A stretch of 64,000 nt of DNA from Cephalotus follicularis (Eukaryota > Streptophyta > Magnoliopsida > Oxalidales > Cephalotaceae): assembly GCA_001972305.1 (NCBI GenBank), contig BDDD01000894.1, positions 204,512-268,511 of the forward strand, written 5' to 3'. The notes below the pieces were generated by a model that did no database searches, was not told the origin of the DNA, and saw nothing but the letters and a program-made list of their open reading frames with translations. Positions 45,316 to 57,778 of this stretch are shown here, in pieces. Each line of letters starts with the position of its first letter. Position 1 is the first letter of the stretch. The position numbers and the translations under genes are program-made.

Positions 45316-48028
45316 TGTAATGCACGCGATCTTCGTTATGGTAATATTCCAATTTGAAATGTAATCTTATTATTGAATTAATGAGAATGGCATAACTTTT
45401 GACTTAGATGATGCTTTCCAAAATTTAAAAGGTTGGATTTTGGAAGAGGGAATGTTTGAAATGTTAAATGATGCAACTAGAGGCAAAACGGTGCAGTTTT
45501 GGGATAAACGCGTCGATGTCTTTGGGAAGACGTTGACGCCTATGGGAACAAAGGGCGCACGTGAATGCGTGTACATGCACGTCGATGTAGACGAAGACAT
45601 CGACACCCTCGTATGAAGGAGGAAAAGACATCAACGTCTAAGGAAGACGTCGATGTCTTTGAAGATAACATCAGTCACGTTATACACTGACAGAATAACA
45701 TGCAAATGGGAAACTTTTGAGGCATCTTGACATGCACAAAGTGACGTGTTGATCATGTTGGTGTGTTTCCATGCATGCTCCAAAACGTGTCCATGACATG
45801 GTGCATGCAAAAGAATATGCCATCTTCATCTGCAACCTGCAGAAAGGGAAAGGAAAAAGAGCCAAAAACAGGAAGGAGAGAGGAGAGCACGGGTGTGTGT
45901 GGATGCATATGAACCGAGAGAGAAGGAAAGGATTCTTGCCAGCATAAAACACCTCTCCCTTCTCCTCCTTCTCAGCTAAACACTATGAGAAAAGAGATAG
46001 AACAAAGAAATAAAGAGAGAAGATAGAACCACCATTGTTGAGCACTTGGAGCTTGGACCTTGGAGCTCCTGGGATTGCAACTGTGGATGAATCTTGAAGC
46101 TACTGAGACTGGATTCCAGGACTTAAAGGGGTGGAATTTCTAGTTCCTAACTTGGAACAAGAAGGTAGGGGAAAGTGATGATCTTATACATGCATTTTGA
46201 GTTTTAAGATAATGAAATTCCATTGATGAATTGCATGTTAATGGGTGAATTGAAATCCTTGGATTGTTGTTATGACTGCTGTGATGTACGGAGTAATCAT
46301 GCATGTGTAAATTACATGAATATTCGAACTGGTTTGTGTGAAGGATGGATTGGTAATGGCCTGATGTGTTAAAACCATGGAAATAACGTTCTGGGCTATA
46401 TAGATGTCGACGCCTACATAAGGACGTCAATGCCTTCGTGTGTGAATGCGACAGACGTCGATGTTTTTGTAAAACATCGACGCCTTTTCTGGGAAATTAC
46501 AGAACCTTAGTGTTCATTGTGGATAGTGAAATGCCTGCTTTTGATCACCTGATTTGTTCATGAATCGATATTTGGTTACGTATTCTGATAACCAGTAGCA
46601 TGCCTTACACTGTGAGAGGATGAGATTGTTTGTTAAGGATCGGATTCTTCCCCCTGGAATCAAGATTGCGAACTGGTACCTCCTGGTATCATAAAGACAT
46701 CGACGTCTTTGGAAAAGCATCGATGTCTTTTGGTCCTAAAATGCCTGGGAATAACTGCGCGAAATGTTGGCGCCTTAGGGTAAAGACGTCGACGCCCAGG
46801 GGATAAGCTTCGACGCTTATTCCCCTGTTTGAAAAGTTTTTACTCGAATGGGACCCGTTAGACCCGAAATGACTCTAGAAATGATCCTAGGTGCATTCAG
46901 AGCATATGTTTGCATTATTACTGAACTATGAATTGCATTATGGTTGATTGCTAAAAAGTGTTAACCATTTTGAAAAGCTTGCATGATTATTATAATCATT
47001 AATTGTACGAAAATGTATATTTGTCAAATATATATATTTTTTCAAATGACTGGGGAAAGTATTTTCCAAAGACGGTGAAATGTTTAAAGGATTGATTACA
47101 CAATTGAACTATATTGTTTTAAGTTTTATAACTTATCAAAACCTGAGAACGGAGTAATATATTTTAAAAAAATATATTTGATCAAGTCATTATATTTTAT
47201 TGCTTGACTTGTACTGTACGGTGTTTGTGCTTGTTGATTATTAGCTGCTGTGCTAATAACCTATTGATTATTTAGCCGTCGTGCTAAGCAACCTATACAG
47301 AGGACTTGCCCCAAACCATTCGCAAATGGGGATGGGGTAAGAGTGCATGACGTTGGGCCCAGGAGGTGGCGACGGTCGTGACGTTTTATTTGTCTGGTTT
47401 CTTTTGGGACATACTTACTGCTTGTGTTGATGTAGCCTTATTGGGTTATACCTGTACTTGGAACATGCATATATTTTACATATGTATATTCTACGATATA
47501 TATACTGTACTGCATCATAATGCATTCATTCATGACACTCATTATCATATACCTCGAACTGCATTTATGAGTTTATTCACTTAGCCGAGTGAGGACAAAG
47601 GCTAACCCCTACTGCAACAGATTGATGGAGTGGGATTTGATATGGAGCACGCAAGGAGACTTAAGGAGAAGACTGAATTGTTTCTCTTATTTTATGTACT
47701 GGATTAATGAACAATGACTATGTTACTTGGATTTGTAACGTGGATTTTATATCTCTCATGTATTGATGGATACCATGGTTTATTTCATTACTTACTGTAT
47801 TATCACTCTCCGTTTATGGGCGATCGACAATGATGTTGGGTTTTATATAAACATTGTGGGTATCACGTAGTATGAGATGCGTGATACATATTTAAATTCA
47901 GCTTATTTCATGTTAATGCTTTCGCTATTGCATGTTGTTGATTATACATAAAATCGCATAAGCTGAATTATGTTGGTTGATTGCCTTTACCGCTTTAAGG
48001 TTGTCTTCTCGGAAAGCGGGGTGTGACA
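45316..48028 (+). repeat. 3' LTR of plus-strand Tekay element
   Basis: 2.71 kb, colinear with 34702-37445 with scattered substitutions and a shorter TA run. Palindrome clusters lie at 45509-45662, 46403-46486 and 46696-46822. It ends GGGGTGTGACA, followed by TSD CGATT (48029-48033). Confidence 0.9.
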
Positions 48029-48033
48029 CGATT

Positions 48034-49315
48034 TCAAATCAACTATTAACAAGTCATATCAATATGAACATTCAAACGAATACTAATAAAGGGTTCAATC
48101 GAAACAATAATGTAATCATCATAGAACAAGGGCTATCAATAAGTCAAATGAATCACAAACGTAAAAATAACAAATAAGTATACATATTCATCATCAAAGA
48201 ATTTCATGAATAATAACATAAGAGAAGGAGATGTTCTACTCACAATATCAGAGCCGATACTACCACGGACTAACCCCGTTAAGCTTTGAATCGACTATCG
48301 GGTTCTCGTCATCGTTTTGAAACTCTATCAACCGTCACACTGCATTAACAACACATATCCGTTACTTTATACACATACGCAGTTAACACTGTGAGTCACC
48401 GGAGGTTTGGCCAATTTCCGTTCAACCTGCCAAAGTTCCGACGACACCCAAAACAACCCCTAAAACAACTAATCAACTCACATTACTGATCGAACTCACT
48501 GTGACATGCCCGGGAACGGGAAACCACCACCGTCAGTGAGTTTGAATCACTGAGTCAACTCGTCGGTCATCCAACAAATATAGCCACTTCACAAAAAGGT
48601 GTACACGAGGCCTTCACTATGTGTCTCTGACTGTAACTCGCCGAAAATCGATGGCTGCCGCCGCGCCAGCGTTCCGGCCGAGATGCCATTGCTCCAATCT
48701 CACCACCAGTAGCCTCCACAGCGTCCAGGCTACTCATTGGTGGCCGAGACTCGCTGGGAATCGGCACCAAAAGTGGCGGCAGCGAGTCAACTCGCTCAGT
48801 TGTCTCAACTGCCAAAAATCCAGCCGAATCCGTCCGAATCACGCCTTAACCACCGCTGAAATGGGAAGAGGTGGTCTTTTAGACCATGACCAGCCCAACC
48901 CGCGATGAAAACGGCGGCGGAGGTGAGCCGACAGTGTCAGCAGAGAGGAAGAGAAGGAAGGAGAGAGAAGAAGAAAGGAGGGAGAAGGAGAATACCTGGC
49001 AGTGGTCACGTCATCTGCCGTCTCCCCCTACCTCCGGCTCCTTGCTGTGCATCTTCTCCGACGTCTCTCCCTCTCTCTCGCACTATCTCTCTATCTCAAC
49101 TCTCTCCCTCTCTGTTCTCTTCATTCTCGGGCGCATGGCGCCCGAGCCCCTCTTTTCTTTTTAATTTGTCTGGCGCGTCTAGCGCCTTCTAGACACGCCA
49201 GACCTCTTTTTTTAAATAATAATAATATTATTATAATAACAATAATAAAAATAAAAAATAATACTCTACTCACGTCATTTACATCGACCTCGTAAAAGTG
49301 ACACGGGGTGTTACA
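48034..49315 (-). mobile_element. LARD middle LTR (LTR-b), fragment 3
   Basis: It resumes LTR-b exactly after the Tekay-plus TSD and runs to GGGGTGTTACA. It contains the complete hairpin at 49168-49203 (arms GTCTGGCGCGTCTAG and CTAGACACGCCAGAC) and a second GC hairpin around 49130-49145 (GGGCGCATGGCGCCC). Confidence 0.85.
49168..49203. promoter_or_regulatory. Full LTR hairpin (LTR-b)
   Basis: GTCTGGCGCGTCTAG, a short CGCCTT loop and CTAGACACGCCAGAC form a stem with one mismatch. In LTR-c (57583-57618) the arms read GCATCTAG and CTAGATGC, a paired change that keeps the stem. Confidence 0.75.
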
Positions 49316-49791
49316 ATCTCTGCCCCTTAAGAAATTTCGTCCCCGAAATTTACTCACAGTACATGGTAAAGCAATCTCTGTTGCTCAAGTATCTGTACTA
49401 GTACTCCCTCAACATCGATACATGGAAGCTATGATGGATGCATTACAGCTCTATAGATGAGTTGGTTATGGCCATGTCTTGCCTATTTCAGTGGAAGTTC
49501 TGCGACAAAGCTCGTCTGTCATGGATCTATACCGATACTTCATCATCACTGATAGAAATCATATGTGACATATCAATAAGTACCATTCTCACCCAAGCAC
49601 GCTTATCTTCAGAGTTCTGATGGAATCCCATTCATTAGCATTGATATGGTCACTCCTCAAAGTGGTCTAGATCATAAATGAGCCGAATAGACAGAAATGA
49701 GCCGTTGGATAGGTTATCCCAGTATGACTTATATCACATCGTACCTTAGCAGTATCCGTGTTGGTCATATAACGAAGACCAGCATGACATG
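49316..49791 (-). mobile_element. LARD internal domain 2, 3' portion
   Basis: Homologous to 9428-9961. The polypurine tract on the minus strand reads AAGGGGCAGAGAT just before the LTR start TGTAACACCCCG. It contains the second 5S-derived module. Cut at 49791 by a solo LTR. Confidence 0.82.
49553..49660 (-). ncRNA. 5S rRNA-derived module in LARD internal domain 2
   Basis: The minus strand contains AACTCTGAAGATAAGCGTGC followed by TTGGGTGAGAATGGTACT, very close to the plant 5S box A/intermediate-element region (only a few changes). The 5' domain (GTGACCATATCAATGCTAATG) is also recognisable; the 3' third has drifted. It is the same module as at 9668-9779, but box A is better kept here. Confidence 0.82.
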
Positions 49792-51825
49792 TGTAACGAC
49801 CCCGACCCGAGCTCGCTAATAGCTCAAAGTGAACTCCGAGGATCGGTTGCGTTACGTTGGGTGTGAAACGTTACATCCTTTGGTACTATTTTCTAAAAGT
49901 ACACTACATCATAAACTCATGTCTTGCAACATCATACATAATCTCAAATTCAAACTTTATACATAATCATCTTATATAAAGCTGTCATAACCATATCGTT
50001 GGTCTACGTTACACAGGAGCATCCTTCTACATAAACATATAATACAACGGAAAAACTTTGTTCTTATTACATATCAAAACATTTATGCAAACATCATTGC
50101 ATAGCCTTTCTTTCACAAAAACTCCTTCTTAAGAGCTTCCTCTAAGCTCGTAATCTCCATTCATTCATTTCCTGAAAACATTTTCTTTGAAAACAACATT
50201 GAAAGGAATGAGCTCAAAATAGCTCAGTAAGGTGTTTTTATAATAAACACATTTCATCATGACATTTTTCTAGTCAATACATATAACTAGAACATTTCGT
50301 AAAGCATATCACTTTTCTAATTACAAACTCATAATTAGAACATTTCATAAACATAGAAGTCATAAAAACCTTAATGAACCCTTTACACCGCTTCACCGGG
50401 GCATTATGCACTTCCCGACTACTATCCTTACATCACATGCATGTCCGTGAGCATCTCGCTCCATTCCCCTTGGATCGCAATCCAAGGGCGGTTCATTCAT
50501 CATTTACTTTGAGTGATCAGATCAAAGAAATCACAAAAATCATTTCATAACATTTCTTTCACAATTCATAAACTTTTCTCTTCATTTGAGTAATTGACTC
50601 AAATAAGTTCATAAAAACAATTTTGCATAGCTTTGCGAAAACTGATAATTCATATAGAAATAAGTATTTTCAGTGAAAACTTAAAACATAAACATTAAAG
50701 TAGACATATTTACGAATTTATAAAACTCAAGATCATAACAATTGGTTGAGAATTGAATCCGTTATGAATTTTTGAGAGTGGTTGGTTCCATATGAAAACA
50801 GGACATGAGCAGTAAAATGAAACATTAATTCTCATCAAGAATTCGAAAGAATTTAGAGATACATAAAACATAACAGTTAAAGAGGACATCTTAAGGTTTT
50901 CAAAACATCCAACCATTTAATTTTTCATTAAGAAACGTGCAAGATATGATTTAAAGAAGTTGCTGCATAACCCAGGAATAAAACAGTACCCAGACAACAA
51001 TTTAAAACATTAATTTTCGTCAAGAAATAGATAGAATCTTGAAATGTGCAAAGCATAAAAGTTAAAGAGGACATCCTGACATTTCCAGAACATTCAACCA
51101 TTTAATAATTCATCAAGAATTGGGGAAGATATCAATAGAACAATCTGCTGCATAACTTTGAATCAAAACAGAGGAAGCTTTGACATAAATGGGTATAGGA
51201 ATTCCTTACTTTGCTTTAGAATTTCTTTCTCTTTTGCTCTCCCACGAATTCTTCACTTTACTCTCAGTAGGAGGACTTTCCTTCTCAGCTAAAATGACTG
51301 AGTTCAACCCTCTTTTCCATTAAATAGAAGGATTACTTGGGAGGCAAGTCTTCTCCCCTTCTCACACAACTCAACTCTCTCTCTTGGCAGCCCATGTGCT
51401 CAAATTCAACCAATCCAAGTGATTACACTTGCTAGATCATCTGATAACATCTCATATCATCCTTCCCTGTCCTGCCACGTGTCAAAAATTAAATATTTTC
51501 ACTCACAAAATGACAAAATGTCAGATTTTGCATTTTGCTGTAGCTCAAAGCGTCGACGTTTTCTTACAAAGCGCTGACGCTTTCTATCCTGACTAAAGCG
51601 CTGACGCTTTCTTACAAAGCGTCTCCGCTTTAAGTCTTCGTCCAGGTCAAGTGACACACTTGACTTCAACGCGTCGACATTTTCAATTAGAGCGTCGTCC
51701 GTTGCCCAAAGCGTCGACTCTTTCTCGTAAGGTCATACTACGGGTCCCTTGAACTATTTGCCAAAATACATACTAGCAATCATTTTTCATAATTAATATC
51801 TTACATGGAAATTTGGGTCATTACA
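49792..51825 (-). mobile_element. Solo LTR, 2.03 kb
   Basis: TGTAACGACCCCGACC...GGGTCATTACA with exact TSD ACATG (49787-49791, 51826-51830). AGCTCAGTAAGG near 50225, the reverse of the usual leader phrase, suggests minus orientation. One palindrome cluster (51545-51728) lies near its minus-strand start. No internal domain. Confidence 0.88.
51545..51728. repeat. AAAGCGTCGACG motif cluster in solo LTR
   Basis: Units AAAGCGTCGACGTTTTC, AAAGCGCTGACGCTTTC (twice), AAAGCGTCTCCGCTTT, GCGTCGACATTTTC, GCGTCGTCCG and AAAGCGTCGACTCTTTC. They are similar to the Tekay-minus type but flanked by AAA/TTT as in the Sirevirus type. Confidence 0.78.
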
Positions 51826-53245
51826 ACATGCTCCCATAAGACGTCAAAATCACATGAACCACTCGTAAAGCCAACTGGCACACTTATGGGGTCAACGAGG
51901 CACACGAACATCATACGTGTCGAGCAACAAACGCTTGGACAGCGAATAAGGAACGAAGTCCCATGTCCATTTGATATCTCGTATCCAACTGCACGAGAAA
52001 GCTCTAGAAATTCATAACACGTCAAATGAGCAATGCATACTTGGAACACAAAACTACTTTATGATCAGCCAACCTGAAAAGGCGTTGGGCAAAACTATTC
52101 TGAGGGACATTAAGATTCCGTTTCATAAGTATGCAACACACGATCTCAAACGTAATCCACTAATAGCAAGTATGTCTGAAGACAAAACTGAAGAGGCATG
52201 CGTATCGATCGATCGATGAATCAATATGGAGCCAGCCAAGCCACGCAACCAAAATACCACTCAAGCGCCCAACATACACAAAGCAAAAGGATATCTGAAC
52301 GAACCACAATTCAAGATGATGAATAGTCAATGCCAAACATGCAGAAACATCGTGAAAATCCCATGCCAACATCGATAGGCGTGATGTAAGAATGAGTAAA
52401 AACTCCAAGTGCTGACAATCAAGGCTGACGATCGAAGCATCGTGTACAAAATGCACAAGCTCAAGGCACCATGAAGGCCGGTTGCAAATACTCATGTCAT
52501 CATGCGTACAAACGCCAGCACACGCAGAAGAACATGCACATAAATACTCACACAAGCCTCATGCAAGCACCACATTATGCATTCACAATCGCTAAGCAAA
52601 CCACAAGAAGTGCACATAATAGCATGTGAACAAACTCTTTGTGTGGACAACGAATGCATCATCTACATAAAACGCACACGAGTGCACATCAAGATGCACA
52701 CGCAAAAGCCTGGTGCATGACAATTGCATCGCTAGCACAAGGGCACAACAATCATAGCATACTCTTCCGCTTGAGAATATAAAGTGGCTGCAATTGCTTG
52801 AAGTTTTGATATTGCTCCATATTAAGTTGCTGATATGTTGAACATCTCGTTATCAAAACTACGATATTTATCTTCATGTTGTTCTACCAAAAGTGCTCCC
52901 TCAAGCGACAACACACTTGGTATTTTTAGGTTGTATCGCATAAGATGAACTATGGCCTTCACAAGGACTTACGTTTAACGGCTTCATTAGCGACGGACAT
53001 AACCTGTCCCCATACATCAATGTTTCGTTGTCTCAAAGCGAGCAGTCAGTGCAGTTACAATTCTATCACCGACCATCGCTGATCCGGTCCTGCAATATCG
53101 GTCTCTCCTGAAGAGTAGACGATAGGGCTCCCATGCGTAAGGCTGACAGGATCACGTGCAACGATTTGAAAACTCATCCGAAGATAAGTCAGAGAAGCAC
53201 AAAACTTCTCACTCAAAGCATCTATAATCGTGTTTGCTTTGCGCT

Positions 53246-53325
53246 GGGGGATTCATCAGCGTAATTGTACTCTTTAATCATCTCCACGCAGCTCCGCTCG
53301 AGGTTCGAATCCCTGTCTATAAATA
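53246..53325 (+). other. tRNA-like B box and TATA-like sequence (antisense to LARD)
   Basis: GGTTCGAATCC at about 53302-53312 is an exact tRNA B-box consensus, preceded about 40 bases upstream by AGCGTAATTGTAC. TATAAATA follows at about 53318. Stem pairing for a full tRNA is weak. It may be a SINE-like or tRNA-derived remnant. Confidence 0.4.
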
Positions 53326-53979
53326 CCTATATAGAGCCAACATTCGTCCATAAGAGATGATGTCTTCTTTCCATAGCCGTTATATGCTAAATTCTTTATT
53401 GTACTCTGCTAAAGTTTCCACCAAGTACTCAAGCAAAAAAGTATCATACTAGTTGCTTGAACCTCTCCTGACAATTCGTCACTGTCAACCATTCGTCGCT
53501 GTGAAGCAGTACTGGAACATATGCAAGAACCATAGAGTAGTTTCGCCAATGCATTTAAGGTGTTCTGTCGCGTACATCGCGCCCGATAGTTCATAAAGTC
53601 TAGAATAGCCAAGCTATGGCTCACTAGAACTCTGGCTCAGACATATCAATTAATAAAGGGCTATAGGAAAGATAACGTCATTACGGCTAACTCGGCCGCT
53701 ACCAAAACAGAGATAACATCTTACAATATCTCTAGCCTTAGAATCCTTATCCTTACATCTTACTATGGCTCTACATGAGCCGTCTATCAGGTAGTCGTCT
53801 ATCAAGTGACCTTAAAAGATCTCACTATTTGTCCTACCCTGTACCCATTTTACCAACCACGGGGCATGCTACCGAACACATGGCACTGATGCAATGCATG
53901 ATATGCAAGAGTTTGTAAAACTTAAAACCACTTTTGAAAAACAATTTACGATACAAGTCTAGAGAATCTAAAACCAAAG

Positions 53980-53991
53980 GCTCTGATAACA
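53980..53991 (-). other. Primer binding site of LARD element 2
   Basis: The minus strand reads TGTTATCAGAGC, the Met-tRNA site with one substitution, just after the LTR-c terminus. Confidence 0.78.
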
Positions 53992-53994
53992 AAA

Positions 53995-56900
53995 TGTCAA
54001 ACCCGTTTCCTACCGAGACGAATGTGACAATCACATGGCAAGCCTCCTTTCGGAAACCACCATGTGATATCTTAAAATCTGAAGTTTCTTTAAAACAATT
54101 TCATCTAACCATAATTTAAGGTTTCTAAAAACTTGAAAATTTTTCTAACTCTTAAAATTTTACGAAAATCGGGCATGTAGTATCCGTTTATCAGACTATG
54201 CCCCTGTAAATAAAAACACAGTTTATAATCACACTCCCGAATGAGGAATCAACAGTTAATAATGGGGCTCAACCCTCAGTAAACCACAATTTAAAACAGT
54301 AAACACAGGTTGGGCTCAGCCTCAACCATTTCAACTAGCAATAAAGGTAAATCTATAGGGCTCGGCCTTTTAAAAGCAAAACTATAAAGGAAACCGTTTA
54401 TATGAAAACATAAGTAAATGCATAATTTAAATGCTAATGTAGTTATGCTATGCATGTGTTGAAATCCTGGTAGCATGCCCTGCCCTCGTGATCCACCATC
54501 TACTGAACATATCTAACAATCATCTTGCCTCTATCTGAATGGGGGAAAGAAAAAGGTGGGGGTTAGTCCAAATGACTAAGTGAGTAGAAACAAAATACAT
54601 CTCCCATAACTATAAACCAAATAAAAGGAGAATAAAATAAGCTCAAAGTAGAATATAAAGTAAATCCACGACATACAATGACAACAAATAAGATAAGATC
54701 CACAAAGATAACATTATCACAAAGGACAACAAAATCCTCAAGGAAATCAAGATCCACCCAGGATATCGAGACCACAAATGGATATCGAGATTACAACGAA
54801 ATCCACAAAACAGATCCACAAGGGTAACAAGATCATTTCAATGCTTAATAATTAATTTCCACAAATATGAACATAGACATTAACAAAACGTCATGAATGC
54901 AACTCGGAAGTCAACGATAAATGTTTCACTAAACAATCTCAGAGTTCAAGACTTCCAAAGTACCATAAAATCAGAGTACATGAAAATATCAATAATCGCG
55001 GATATGATCAAGAATATAAACTCATGCTGGATAGAATCAATAAATGAAAGAAATGAAAGGCCATCATGGCTCCATGAAAGAACGCTCAAACTCATCAAAT
55101 GCAATAACCTAAGAATCCAAGAAACAATCCCGTTGATCAAGTCAATACTATACAACACAATAGACTCGCAATGAAACAACCAGTGACTCAACAAGGAGGT
55201 CCACTGAACAATTACCATACTCAAGGCAATAATCAAATATAAAAGAGTCACAATAATATCAAATATCTAGTTATCAAAGCATAAAGACATGATCATAACT
55301 CAAATGACAGTATAAATATCAAGAATGTAATATATGCCCAAAAATATCATAAATATATAAGAGGATGTTGGTACCTATCATGTCACTGCCTCATATCCCC
55401 GCCAAATCACATGGCGTCATATCATAACCGTTGTAGCAATAATATCAGGCAAATAGGCTACAAGACGAGATCATCATCCATCATACACCGGTGCAGAGTG
55501 CCTATGGTAAGCATAACATCCAAACCTCGCATGAGGGGCCGACATATACCGTACGGACCCTAGCCCTCGCCGAGAAAACCCGCACGCACACTCAACTTCA
55601 TCCAAGGGACCTGCATGCAATATATATATCAACAACCAATCACAGTCCAATAGGAGGGTAATGAAGCAGCTCTGCTGCACTCACACTCAGCATACCATCA
55701 TAGACAATAGTATGCCGTAGATCCAGGTATGGAACCCGGGGGCAGTTTCCACATAACACCCCATCATAGACCAATGGGCTTGCTAAGTAGAGTTGAGCGT
55801 CGAACATATACTTCTCTGTGGACCGGTAATACATATCAGAGAACCCGGTACCCAGCATCAGAGTATATCATAGTATAACAATATAACAAGTCACGATATC
55901 GCAAACGTGAGAAAGTGACCAAGTCACCCAGAACATCAAGCATATACCGCTCAGAATAATATCACAATGATGAATATAACAACAAAAGACAACCGGGATA
56001 CAAATCCCAACCAATATCACCATCTCAAGGCAATCGAACACATATGGACTGATATGACTCTCAAACACTGGAGAAGTGAATATCACAATGAATCAACATA
56101 TCGAATACGGGAATAATTACAAATCAACAAATCTGGCTCTCAATAGCCATCTCATTATAGAATCTAAAAAGGGCACCAATATCATTAAGAACAAGTACAA
56201 TGAGAGTAAGGGAAGAGAATCTCCCACTCAAAAAACACATAGCTCTCACAACAACGATCTCTAGAAATGGATAAAGATTTTCCAACGATACCCATAATAA
56301 GGTTCAACTATGACGATATGGAGATGGAAATAATATAATAGCAATAGCAATAAAGTACATCTCCGTAGGAGCCAAACAGATATGCAACAACAACAAAAAA
56401 CATATATGTCCACAGGAGCCAATGCGAAAATAATAAAAAGGAGACAAGGTGGGTATACAATCAATCAACGTGTCATATCAATATGAATGTTCAATTGGAA
56501 TACCAATAGAGGGCTCAAAGCAAACGATTAAGGAATCGATTTCAAATCAACTATTAACAAGTCATATCAATATGAACATTCAAACAAATACTAATAAAGG
56601 GTTTAATCGAAACAATAATGTAATCATCATAGAACAAGGGAAGGAGATGTTCTACTCACAATATCAGAGCCGATACTACCACGGACTAACCCCGTTAAGC
56701 TTCGAATCGACTATCGGGTTCTCGTCATCGTTTTGAAACTCTATCAACCGTCACAATGCATTAACAACACATATCCGTTACTTTCTACACATATGCAGTT
56801 AACACTGTGAGTCATCGGAGCTTTGGCCAATTTCTGGTCAACCTGTCAAAGTTCAGACGACACCCAAAACAACCCCTAAAACAATTGATCAATTCACATT

Positions 56901-57723
56901 ACTGATCGAACTCACTGTGACATGCCCGGGAATGGGCAGCCACCATCGGCAGTGTGTTTGACTCAATGAGTCAACTCGCCAGTCATCCAACAAATATAGC
57001 CACTTCACTAAAAGGTGTACACGAGGCCTGTACTGCGTGTCTCGGACCGTAACTCACCGAGAATCGGCGACTGCCGCTCCGCCAGAGCTCTAGTCGAGAC
57101 ACCATTGCTCCGGTCTCGCCACCAGTAACCTCCACAGCGTCCAGGCTACTCATTTGTGGCTGAGACTCACCGGGAATTAGCGCCAAAAGTGGCGGCAGAG
57201 GCGGCAATGAGTCAACTTGCTCAGTTGTCTCAACCGCTAAAAATACGGCCGAATCACGCCTTAACCACCAGTGAAATAGGAAGAGGTGGTCTTTTAGACC
57301 ATGACCGGCCCAGCCCACGATGAAAATGGCATCAGAGGAGAGCCGGCAGTGTCGGTAGAGAGGAAGAGAAGGAAGGAGGGAGAAGAAGAAAGGAGGGAGA
57401 AGGAGAATACCTGGAAGTGATCACGTCGTCCGCTGTCTCCCCCTGTCTCCGGCGCCTTGCCGAGTGTCTTCTCCGGCGTCTCTCCCTCTCTCTCGCGCTA
57501 TCTCTCCGTCTCAACTCTCTCCCTCTATGTTCTCTTCATTCTCGGGCGCACGGCGCTTGAGCCCCTCTTTTCTTTTTAATTTGTCGGGCGCATCTAGCGC
57601 CTTCTAGATGCGCCAGACCTCTTTTTTTTTAAATAATAATAATATTATTATAATAACCATAAAAAATAATACTATGCTCACGTCATGTACATCGACCTCG
57701 TAAAAGTGACACGGGGTGTCACA
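53995..57723 (-). mobile_element. LARD 5' LTR (LTR-c)
   Basis: Plus strand TGTCAAACCCG...GGGGTGTCACA, 3.73 kb uninterrupted. Compared with LTR-a it lacks roughly 120 bases near 56640 and a small piece near 54795. It has the complete hairpin at 57583-57618. The exact TSD AGGCT follows (57724-57728), matching 5615-5619, so it is the right end of the tandem array. Confidence 0.88.
57583..57618. promoter_or_regulatory. Full LTR hairpin (LTR-c)
   Basis: GTCGGGCGCATCTAG and CTAGATGCGCCAGAC pair with a short loop. The inner stem GCGCATCTAG/CTAGATGCGC is perfect. Confidence 0.75.
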
Positions 57724-57728
57724 AGGCT

Positions 57729-57773
57729 TGCCACATGATTTTCACATCTGTCTCTGTTGGGATGGGTGTGACA
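57729..57773 (+). mobile_element. Tail of the plus-strand LARD-type solo LTR
   Basis: TGCCACATGATTTTCACATC...GGGTGTGACA is the reverse complement of the LARD LTR's opening bases. It completes the LTR that began at 1903, 52 kb away. ATTCA follows as the right TSD. Confidence 0.82.
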
Positions 57774-57778
57774 ATTCA

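Larger units (their letters stand above)
34702..48028 (+). mobile_element. Ty3/gypsy Tekay/Del chromovirus, complete structure, plus strand
   Basis: LTRs are 34702-37445 and 45316-48028 (TG...CA), with exact TSD CGATT. The primer site is at 37449-37460 and the polypurine tract at 45302-45315. Domain order is gag, protease, RT, RNase H, integrase, chromodomain, broken by stops. A 3.16-kb solo LTR (41639-44800) is inserted in the integrase C-terminal region. The proteins are close to those of the minus-strand Tekay, but the LTRs differ strongly, including their palindrome arms. Confidence 0.92.
51831..53994 (-). mobile_element. LARD internal domain 2, 5' portion
   Basis: Homologous to 20113-22221 over its full length and non-coding in element orientation. 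It ends at the primer site (53980-53991) next to LTR-c. Confidence 0.82.

Noticed and set aside
53246-53325. Genuine tRNA gene
   Set aside because: Only the B box fits; acceptor and anticodon stems do not pair convincingly.
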